DNA of 64,000 nt from Codonopsis lanceolata (lineage: Eukaryota; Streptophyta; Magnoliopsida; Asterales; Campanulaceae): contig CM028379.1 in assembly GCA_013146195.2 (NCBI GenBank), forward strand, positions 107,978,793 to 108,042,792, written 5' to 3'. Within the stretch, counting starts at the first letter, position 1. Every line of letters begins with the position of its first letter. The notes beneath the pieces are model-generated. The model was not told the DNA's origin and did no database searches. It worked only from the letters and a program-made list of their open reading frames with translations. The position numbers and the translations under genes are program-made. Positions 34,284 to 46,200 of the stretch are shown in pieces.

Positions 34284-37200
34284 CTGAAGAAATAAACAAT
34301 TAAAAGATAGAATTAGAAACATTTCATACAGGAATCTTTAAACCCTACAGAAAACAAATTTATGAAGTTGCAATATCAGTAGAATTAATATATGCCCAAC
34401 GGACAGGACTAAGTTTTATCAAAGTTCTTACCCCTCGAATGCTGTACTATTGCACCAAGTGGCCACCCAGAAATCCTCACCCACAACTTTATAAAGATCA
34501 GAGCAAGCTTCAGCATTCATAATCTGCAAGTAATATTTGAACCCAGCTAAGATTGAATTCATTAAAATAATTTTCAAAAATTAAAAAAAGAGAGATAGAG
34601 ATTGTAAAGACTAAGATATGAGCCCAATGATAATCCCACACCAACAAGAGGGGAGAGTAAAGGCGTGCCACGCACCCGGGGGGATGGGGGTGAATCTAGG
34701 AAAGGCCCATACATCAAATGTCCTGACTACTACGTAATCATCCACTGTGGGATCTATAGGCTAGACAACCAGGAAATACTTTCTTTGTAGAAACAATATA
34801 CCAGCAATTCCACAGCGCGCTTTCCTAACTTCTTCACTTCTGCCATTGCCTGTCACTATATCCATCAAATGTCCTGACTACTACATAATCATCCACTGTG
34901 GAATCTATAGGCTAGACAACCAGGAAATACTTTCTTTGTAGAAACAATATACCAGCAATTCCACAGCACGCTTTCCTAACTTCTTCACTTCTGCCATGGC
35001 CTGTCACTATATCCATCTAAAGCCACTGCGGGAGAAGCACCCATATCCATATACAAGCAACATGAACCTTGTCACAAACAAATTGAAAATGAAGATACTG
35101 CTCTGAAAACATCCATTAACCCAGATGTGAATGTGGACAAAACTGCATAACATCCACAACTACAAGAACACAATCCTTCCTCTTCCCAAAACCTCTAAGA
35201 ACCTCTGTTTCGGAGGCTTTTACAGTTGATTTGTCTCTTGATGTTCAATGTGACAGTGCAAAAGACAACACTAAGTACGACAAACAATGTCAATCAAGCT
35301 AAGATAATACTTCCTCGGATCCATTCCAACAGTCCACATTAAAAAAATCTAATACATAAGGGATATACAAGCAACATTAGGGTTGGTCATAATCACAAGA
35401 ATGCTTTAGCATAGTCAAGAAGCTTATATCACATGGACGAGGGTAAAGTTGAAAAGCTATGGAGATTGTGGGCATAATTTTTGGAAGTGGACTTTTCAAG
35501 TGAAACATTCCAAAATAGAATAGTAGCTTCTTTACCAAGAAGGGAAGGAGTACTACGCAATTAATTTCTACTCCCTCCATTCCTAAATAATTTTCCTACT
35601 TTCCCTTTTTATCCGTTCCAAAATAATTGTCATGTTTCTAAACTTTCCTTTTTAGGAAAACACTTTTACCACTTAACCCTTACTTTTTCTTCCTACTTTA
35701 ATTATGGCCACATGTACATTGGTTTTAAATGAAACTACATGTGTAATTTACTTTAAAGCCCATGTGTATGTGGCTCATAACTAAAGTAGGATGAAAAAGT
35801 AAGAGTAAAATGGTAAAAGTGTTATCCTAAAAAGGAAAGTTTCAAACAAGACAATTATTTTGGGACGGACGAAAAAAGGAAAGCAGAACAATAATTTTGG
35901 GACAGAGGGAGAATTATATCAATGGTTATAATATAGTCAATTCGTTTTTCTTAATTTGTGTGCCGAGTCAAACTGGACGATCATTTAGAAACGGAGGGGG
36001 TATAAAATAATATTAAAACAGAAGTTAGTTTCAATATCGAAGGCTTAACAATCCTGTATATCCACAACTCCAAACAATCCTACCATCCTTCCTCTCCCCA
36101 AAGCTTCTGAGGTTTCAGAGAGGCTTCTGCAATTTCTTTCATCTCTTAGATGCTAAGCATAACTGTGCAAAACTTAAGGCATTATACATGACATGTGCAA
36201 TCAAAGGAAGATAATGCTAAGAAGTTAATTTCTATATAATAACCATAAAATAGAAGTTACAACTCCATTATCAGCAACCTCCTACTTGAAATCAACAACT
36301 TTCAGCACCTCAACAGTCATGCACTTAAACAAACAAACGCTTATTATTTTTAGTACTTCTCATTGTGGAGATGTCCATACAAGTATGATCTCATAGTTCC
36401 CAACATGCACCATGTAAAACTAATAATGGACCAGCTGGAATGGGGCAAGAAAAGGAAATGACTATCTAGGAAAAAATTAAGAGAACCGCTCACAATAAAT
36501 GAGACAAAGATGTCCACTCAAACACACAAATTTGTTCTTCCCATGTTTAACCATATGATATTCTTCAACATTCAAAGTAGCAAATGATAAGTTGACACCA
36601 ATTCAGTGAAACCAATTAAAATAAGAACGCGGCAGCAATTAGTCTAGAAGAAACAGTAAAAATGGAACACAACAACTTGGTAGAGAATCCACTGAAACAA
36701 ATATCCAAAGCATTTGACACACACTTATGGACATGAGACGCGTTTTGACAGTTAATATTACACTAATCGCCATGTACCTTGGTCATAAAAGGCACACCTA
36801 GGCCCAAGGTTCATCAAAGCTCACCATCAGCACCTGGCCTGTCCCAAGACCCACCCCATCCATTAGGCACACACCTAGTGAGCCTAGGCTACAAGCTCAA
36901 GGCATCGCCATTGCATGCCTAGGTACCTTTGCCTTTCCTTGCCGTTATTTACATTGTTGTAGTACGTAGCATTCTATTGGTAGGCTTAAACACTTCTCGG
37001 TTTACATCCAAATTCGGAAAAGGAAGAAAAAACCTCAATTTAACCACTTAGTGTTAGCTTGTGAGGATGGATGGAGATCCTATTGTAGATGATAAATATG
37101 TGTCCGACCATTATTACTTGTCATAGTATTGCTACTTCCTAAAATATAAGGCAACATACTAGGAAAATACTACCTTGATTGTCGGCACCATTAGGAGGGA

Positions 37201-40200
37201 AGGTAGTTCCTTCAATTACATCTATAGATGAGGATTTAAATTTAGAGGTAAACAAGAATTAACGAGTCTAAAACTTTCCATGAAGAAATTGGTGATTTGT
37301 AGTTGGATCCGTAGTCCTTTAACTTAACTTCTATCATTCATAGAAGTTCCAAGTTTGTTTGGATTCCTTTTATGGATGTTAAGCTTGATATATATTATTG
37401 AGCCCCTCTCTAACAACTTAAATTTTTAGATGAGTTGGTAACTTAACATGGTATGAGAGGTCTGGTCTAGCATTAGCAAGGTCTTGGGTTCTGGTTAGTG
37501 ATGCCCTCCATGAGACGAACACACACATGAGGGGGAGTGTTAAGGGGGAGTGTTAAGCTTGATATACATTTTTCAACCACCTCTTTCTAATAGCTTATGC
37601 TTTTAGATGAGTTGGTACTATAGACACCCCAATCTTGTGTTTAAGCGATGAGGTTTCGAAACAGGGTTCTAACAGTAGCTTAACAATGGAGAAATCCAGT
37701 TTCTTGAGTTTCTTTTCTAACAGCTAAAGGTGCACGCCCACCTTGCGCCAGGTCGAGAGACCCTTTTGCGACTCGGCAAAAAACTTCTACTTTAGGATCT
37801 TCTGTTTATCCCTTGTTATGTGTAAAAACTAAAAGCCCTTCTACTCTATTCGAGCTCTAACTCTTATATTGTTTGCAACTTCATTTTTTACTAAATTTTC
37901 AGGATTAGAAATATTATAGACTTTCAACACAATCAAAATTGTAAGAACGGAAAAATCACTATAGCGAAACAAGTCAAACATATTATGTTCGTGTATGCAC
38001 TTATTCTTCTATGTATGCTGTGGTCTCCATGTGCCTTTCTATATGGCTATTGCTCAGTCCTAGACCTTGTGTCTCATAATTTAAACAAATTATATGTCAT
38101 GTACTCTTATATTTGATCTTGAGAAAATGAATTGCTATTTTCTAAACGTGCGGATATCAAGACAACCTTCAATCATAATCTTTTCTAAACGGAAACTCTA
38201 AAGAAAACAGGATAAAGTGGGCATTCAGAACACCATTAAAAAGAAAACCCAACAACTCTTGGAAGCAATGGATCTGTAATATGATCTGTTTGAGCACAGT
38301 AAAACTCACTTCTTGCAGTTTTCCATCTATAGATAAATCAATGATGCGATCTTCCTTGTTATACACACACATCTTATCCTTTATGACTGCCTTTGCAACA
38401 TCCAGTGTTCTGCAGGATCAACATATAATGAGCACATTACAAGGAGAAGTCTGGATTTAACATAATGAAGTTTTTGTACCTTTGAAAATTTGGAAAGTAC
38501 CGAACAACTTTTGCTTGCCCAAGAAAAAGTGGCGTGTGAGACCCAAATCCAGCATTGAACTCTTCACTACATAGTAGAAAAACCAGCATCAACATTAATA
38601 AACAAATTATGAAACCCTACATAGAAGCTATTATGTTTCATTAACCTTTCAACTTGTATGTACAACTTCCCAAAAAAAATTCTTGGCATATAGGTCAATC
38701 AAGGAGGTAGCACAAAGGGAAAGACCATTAAAGAGGTCAATAAATATGAATATGAAGAAGAATTTAAGTTGCATGAAAATGAAACATGTATAAGATATCA
38801 AGATGGTAAATTGGTAATATCTATTCCAACTTTATTATTTAAAATAGATGATTGTAACTGGCAAAGAATACTAGTACAACAATTACACAATTGCTCCCTC
38901 CGTTCCGGGCAAAGAGTCCACCATACTATTTTGGGATGTTTCACTTTAAGAGTCCACTTTAAAAAAATTATGTTTATCATCTCCATCACATTTCAACTTT
39001 ACCCTCCAAATTTGATATTAACATATTGGTTATGCTCAAGCATTTTTGTAATTATGTAATTATGACCAACTTTAATGCTTGTTATATATCTCATAATAAT
39101 AAGACTTTTCAAACATGGACTCTTCGGGTGGAACAGAGAGAGTATTATTTTAAAGAGCTACTCCTCTTTACCCCTCGTGTTACCAATATAAAATAGTTGA
39201 CATCCATCTACGGCGTTCTATATCTTCATTAATAAAATAAATAATGGAAAACTTAATCATACAGTTTCAACTCATATGAAGTAGGTAGTATGCACTTATC
39301 CACACATTTTTATGGCAATAGACAGAGGAATAAGAAAAGAGAAAGAGTAGTAATCACAGAAATTATAACTATATTTTTAGGCTTCATGCTCCAGTCATTG
39401 GAATGATAGGTTTAGCAATATTAACCACATTGTCCGTGATTTAAGCCCAAGTATAAATAATAAACATGTATTTCCACAAGATTTTGTAGCAATCATCTAT
39501 GCGTGCAACACCAACCAATCATGTTCCATCCAATATATGTAAATGCAGATCGGTGACATTTATCAGATAGCTTCCACTACCTTCCGTCAAAAGAAGATAT
39601 CATACTCACAGATTATCTAGGCATTGAATAACTGTTGCCAGCGAAAGTCACATAAAGATGGATTACCTTAATTTGTCAACCCACACAACAGGGTCGCAAG
39701 GTTCAGATATCTGTCTCCATTTGACCGCCAGTGAATAAAGATGACGCCAGGACATCACAAGTCGCCCCGATAACTTATCTTCCAAAGAAGCAGATGAAGT
39801 CGATGTTTCTGAGAAACTGCTAGTACTGCAACCGGCACCACCTCTGTTCTGGCTTGTAATATTTAATTTTTCCTTCCTCCGAGCCCTCTTGCCATGTTTT
39901 GATGTGCCTTTAGTAGCATGTTTCCATTCTGATTGTATTGAACGCCAAGCCTTTGATACCTTTTGTGCAATCTCAATAGCAGCTAATCCAGCCATACGAT
40001 GCTGATGTGATGCATGTCAGATTCAAAGTACAATCAGTAGACGCAACAGGCAAATAGAGTAGCACATAATTGGAATAGGAAAGAATAATCATAGTTGCAG
40101 AAAGTCGGTAACATCCAATCTCCGAAAAAGAGTTAGATAATCTTTATGGTGTAAGAAATATATATCAATGTATATGTACAAGAACATGCATATAACAGAC

Positions 40201-43200
40201 CAGAAAAAGGATATCTATGCACTCAGACACACGAACACACAAACTTGCCCTTACCTAGACACATTGCCCTAGACAAGGTTTAAATAGTGAAAATGACCAA
40301 TGAAACAAACCCAACTATCCTAGTAGTTGGGAGAAGACTTTGTTGAGTTGAGAGTTCATATAGATGCTAAAAGAACTGTAAACGAAGAAGAAATATTCAA
40401 AGCAGCATGCGTAAATTAATTAGGAAGAAAAAGACACAAGTGCAAAACGAACCATAACATTTCTACTAAAGAAATCAAAATGAATCACCTGCCGCCTATT
40501 AGGTAAGAAGCCTGGGCAATGATACTGGATCTTTTCGCCGATTCGATCTGCAACTGCCAAAAGTGTAATCTTCTGCTTTGTAAGAGTAAATTCTTGCTTC
40601 CTTAGCTTCCATTTTTTGAGTGAATCACGCAAAGGAGGTTGCCTGTAAACCTTTTCACATACATTTTTGGGATGCAACCTTTTGCACCAATACTCCTAAA
40701 AGAAAAATCCTTAATTCAGAATCATCTCAACATAATTTGAAGGGGGGGGGGGGAAGAAAGAGAAAAATTATTCGCATAAGTCACTTATGAAGCTATAAAT
40801 GTTACTGTAGAACATGTCATACGAATCCATTAGTAATAAACTAATCATGTGTCATATGTTATATAAATTTAAAGTAACCAAGTGATATATTGTCTATTGA
40901 AGCCTGCTTCCTGTGCAGATCTTTGCACTAGGCAGCAATTAACCAGCCATTTGACTCCTATCTTAACATACTGGCACCACTATAACTGCTTGAACAAAGA
41001 TCTGGAAACTAGTTGATATTGGTTGAATACCATCCACATGCTTGCTTAAGCATGATGCTAAGGCTACCAACAAAACGTGTCTATTAACTCAAACAGCATA
41101 GCGTTCCTGCAAACTATAGATCTCTTCACCTAAAAACAATTTCTATTTTCTTATATGTTCTCAGTAACAATTCTAGGATAGGGGATGCTTTTTTACCTGC
41201 AATATCTTTTTAAGCATATTAAAGAGTGTCAAAATAGGTTATCGTCTTCAGCCCGCCACCCATCCTCACGAACCAAAATAGAAATAAGAATCAACGTTTT
41301 AAAACAAAGGATTGATCAAATCCGTGAAAGTTTGTGTAATCAATCTGGACTTCCTGGTGACATGTGAAATCAGCTTTCACATGAGGATTGAATTTGCCAA
41401 AACCCTAAATGTCTTTTCATGCTATAGAAATCATGGAAAGTTTCTCGGAATTTTCGCATTCCATCCATATAGCTTGTCCACTGTTCTAACATAAACAGTC
41501 TGATACTTCACACTGTACTTTGGGAGGCTTTCAGTTATTTATCCTGGCTAATGCTTTAAGTTGCGTCATAGGCATCTTAAGATGGTAATCATAGGGAGCA
41601 TAGATATTCTTGAGAATTTCGTTGACCCCAATACACCTCTGAGCTCCGATTAACTGTCAAGTGTCAATGTTCACAGAACTAGCACAATCTACTTCTAAAG
41701 GGCTCGTATCCCATAGTTACAGCAGACACCTTATCTCGGAGTGTAACTAATTAAACTGTCGCTCAAATTACAATTTACATATCCTTACAAAATTGACTAA
41801 GTGTAAAATCTTACCAAGTCAGGCAATTCAACAGGTTAGATGGAACAAGTTTTTTAATCAGCAGAAAACAATAAATTAGTCAGTGTCGTGTTAACAAAAT
41901 CAACTCTTAACCTCCAATATCATAACGGGTTCAAGTCGTGTTGGTGAGTTGTGTCTGAACTCCCACTTTTGGATGACTTTTAAGTATACTAATAGGACAT
42001 GATGGCTTACCATGAGAAAAAAGGGTTGAGTTTGCTAATTCCAACACAACACCAAGAGCTAAACTGGGAATGCGAACAGTTCAATAAAGTTGACACTATT
42101 TATTGAATTCAATACTCCCCTTACATTTATCACAACGATGACTGATAAAACTGAAACAAGTAACTGAGCTCGACTCAACAGCCTTGGTCATAATGATACC
42201 ATTATACAACTATAGCTTCCCACAGTTCATTCCTCTGACAATGATGCCACGAAATCTAGGGATTCTTAATTTTTTGACAATGACGCCATGATAGAACACT
42301 TGCTTCCAAAAGTTGATTTAATTCTTTATCCCACCACAACAACCAATTTGCAGCCTGTCATTCTTTCTTTCTTTCCTTCCCTTTTGTTTTGTCTTCCTTT
42401 TTTTCTTCATTTTCTTGGGTGGGGTGAGGTGGGGGTGGTATACGGTAGATCCAGTTACAGGGGAAAGTAGACCAGTGCCTGCTATTCCACTACAACTTCT
42501 TTGCAGTCTTTTATTCTATATGATATTTCATTAAAGCAGACATGAAAATGTCAGTGATAAGATTGTCCATTCTCTTCAACCATTCCACACACGCAAATCA
42601 TCACAACCTAGCAATACAATAAGTAATTTTCCAAGATCAACCAGAACAAGTATAATGGCATCATAGTTAGCTGATAAAAAATCAGCACCCATATTTTTAT
42701 GTCCTAAAGATGGCCAACTTCTAGAAAATAAAAAGTAGCATACTGCTCCACAAAATTAAAGCATGAAATCACAGAAATTTTAAAAATGGGGAAAAAAGTT
42801 AAGCTGCATGAAGGCATAGAATTTTCCATATTACCTTAAAAAGGGGATCAATATCTCCGTCAATATCAAACCAACAGAATTCACTTGTGATCTTTGCAGC
42901 CGTGTATAAGGCAATTTCTTTCTGCAGGAGAAGCAAATAGAGAAACAAGAAAAGCTGAAAATCTAACCATGTGGAGTAATTAACCACGAATATGAAATTT
43001 AGAGGACGATCAATATATTGACAATGCAGAAAAGTCATTGGTCGTTGACTTGGTGCAACAAGCACGAGTCTTTCATAACGTGTGTATGTATGAACATCTG
43101 AGTTCTTGTTGAGCTCAAGATCGGGTAAATTCACAACTACAATCCTGCATCCAGGCAGGAGTGCTGGACAATCATATGGAACGAATAAAGCTTTGGAAAA

Positions 43201-46200
43201 AATTTGAAGTCAATATATCTCAACTCAAGCATTTAATATCACATAGAACTAGTAGTCCAAGCAGCATTTTCCGAACTTTACACATTTCTTAAGGCAGTTT
43301 CAGGCTTTCAGCTATATTTAGGTGAACGTCCACCATTCCTGAAAAAGAGTCCAACATTACTGTTTGGGCCGATCTAAAGAAAGTGTCCACTTTGTAATCA
43401 TTCTTTTTGGGAGTGTTACTTCTACCATGTTACTCCTGATTTTATTTACTCCTTTAATTGATAGGTCCCATTCCAACATGGGCAACAATGGAAATTCCAA
43501 CGCATACAAATGTTAATAATAAAATCAAATAGCTTTTTAAATTTGTGTACAGAATCAAAAGAGACTCTTTTTTAGGAACAGAGGGAATATAAATTCACAC
43601 AGCAACTGTTAGTAAGTGAAGCTGACCGAATTTAAGAGTTCCAAAGAAACACATAAACCAGCTTTTTCAAGTGGATCAAAAGAGACTCTTTTTTAAATTT
43701 GTGTACAGAATCAAAAGAGACTCTTTTTTAGGAACAGAGGGAATATAAACACAGCAACTGTTAGTAAGTGAAGCTGACCGAATTTAAATTTGTGTACAGA
43801 ATAAAAAGAAACTCTTTTTTAGGAACAGAGGGAATATAAATTCACACAGCAACTGCTAGTAAGTGAAGCTGACCGAATTTAAGAGTTCCAAAGAAACACA
43901 TAAACCAGCTTTTTCAAGTGGATCCAATTTTTTCAGCCAAAACATGTTATTTTCTAGGATCAAAGTTAAGACACCAGAAATTCTCAGCCTCAACCTCTCA
44001 GAGCCAATTTAGCTGTTGTTCTCCTGAAGGCTGTAAGTTATCAGTCTTATTCAAATAAAAAGTTAGTGCCAAGAAAAAATTAAATCAGACCTGATAGAAA
44101 GCAAGGCATTGAAGGACAAATTTGTCCATCGAGTCTAGTTCCAAATCCAAAGCAGCATCATAATCCTTGACCTTTCACAAAGAAAAGGAGGTTTCAGTAA
44201 CTGGGAAGAAAAATAGAAACAAAAATATAGGCGCCAATACTTCAACAGGTAACAGAAATAGAAACTAAAAAATATAATGCATACTGCTTCTCTGTAATCT
44301 CCAACGGCATGGTAGCAAGAAGCTCTTAGATACAAACACTCGATATTTGAGCTCTCAATACTTATTCCGATTGATAAATCTTTGATCGCATTCCTGTCAT
44401 AGAAGTTGAAGGTGATGTAAAATGAGGGGAAAAGAGAAAGAAAAAAAGTACTAGAATGGAGAGGATTACAACTTTTAACCTTGGCAAAATAAAGCACAGA
44501 GACAATCAAGCACAGAATCCGAAATTAACAATCATTTCAGCAATAAAAATGCAATAGTTGCAACAACTAAAAAGAGAGATAACCAACAACAGATGCTTCA
44601 TCTTTTTGTGGTAGAAGTTCAAAAATGTAACAAGACCCCTAACTTTTTTAGATTTGTCTGTATTCTCGTTTAAGCGAATAGAAAGGCCACCTTCGTTCTG
44701 CTTCTATCTCTATTATCTATAACAATTACAAAGCCGGAAGGCTCAAAATGAAGCCTTGTCACGCCTTTTTTATTTGCCAAATTTACCCTTCTCCCAAAAA
44801 TATAAGGTTTAATAAATAATTTGGTCCATGAACTTAACAAATGTTCCTGTTTGTGTTTCCATACTTTGAACCCTTCCTATTTTGGTACCTAAACTGCACA
44901 TTTGGCAATACACTTCGTCCCTCAAGTAACGGCCGTCAATTTGGACGTTAAATATGGCATGAAATGACTCAAATACCCTTAGTAAAAGCTAAGTGTTGGA
45001 ATTAAATGCTGAGTTGGAATTTTCATTTTGGCTCACTAAATATAAAAGGGAAAATAATACAGAAAATTGTTTTAACATGAAATATTTATTAGTTTAGTAT
45101 GGGTTTTAAAAAATTAAAATATTACTTTTTCATTAATTTTTCTTTGGGGAAAGAAAGTTTTAACAAATTTAAAGTTAAAATTTATAATATTAAAACTACA
45201 TACAAAAAATATTACTCCCTCCGTCCCAAAATTATCGTCTGGGTTGACTTGTCGCACGGTTTAAGAAAACACATTTGACAGGATTATTATTTATTAATAT
45301 TAGTTTGATATGTTGTTTACTTTAAAGCTCATGTGTATGTGGCTCATAATTAAAGTAGGATGAAAAAGTAAGGGTAAGTTGGTATAAGTATTGTCCTAAA
45401 AAAGAAAGTTTCAAACAAGACAATCATTTTAAGACGGACAAAAAAGGAAAGCAGGACAATAATTTTGAGACGGATGGAGTACTATACTAAATAATTCGAT
45501 CTTTTTCAGTCCAACCCCCCACCCTCCACGAATCGTCTTCTTGTTCATACTATAATCTTTCTTCTTTTACATACACAGAAACCTCCTCCTTTTACACACA
45601 CAGAAACCTCCTCCTTTTACATACCCAGTCAAACCCCTTTCTACCTATAAAAAAGAAATTCACTGTCACAGAAACCAACTAAAGAATGGAAAGGGAAATT
45701 TCAATGTTTCTACAGAATTGAATTCATTTCACGTAAGCACCACATAGCATATTCATAGCCATTCAGATCAGTGAATTGTCTATCCTTGGAAGAAGATGGA
45801 AAAGAAATTAATTGGAAATACATTTTGCATAGGCTACAAACATCTTAGAAGGAGGAAAAAGACTTATGTCAAAGAGAATATAGTCTTGTAGCTGAAAATA
45901 AGGATGAAAAATAGTCCAAAATTAGAAGTCCCTCATCCAGAAAAGACTTCCACTTCTAGTATAGTTAACCATCAGTAATAGCTATGGGTCTATCCAAAGG
46001 CGGGAATGGGTTGTGGTTGTTGTGGGTTCTCGGCTTGCTCTGGTTTGATGATTCCTTTGCTTTTCAACCTATTCTCGTGCTCTGCATTTCGCTTCTATAA
46101 AAATGGATTGTCAAAAGAGGGTGATCCTGCTCCAATTCCCAGATCCCCTTAACTCTTTGGCAATGACCTTGAGTCTCCCTTCTTGATTTGTCTTTCGGCT

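Noticed and set aside
35150..36230. Weak similarity between 35150-35310 and 36060-36230 around the MITEs
   Set aside because: Looks like an old diverged duplication, but boundaries and identity are too uncertain to list as a feature.
36780..36960. CTAGGC-rich block in SRFR1 intron 18
   Set aside because: May be a repeat fragment, but no ends, promoter boxes or duplication could be found.
40741..40755. Poly-G run
   Set aside because: Simple homopolymer, possibly miscounted by sequencing; no structure inferred.
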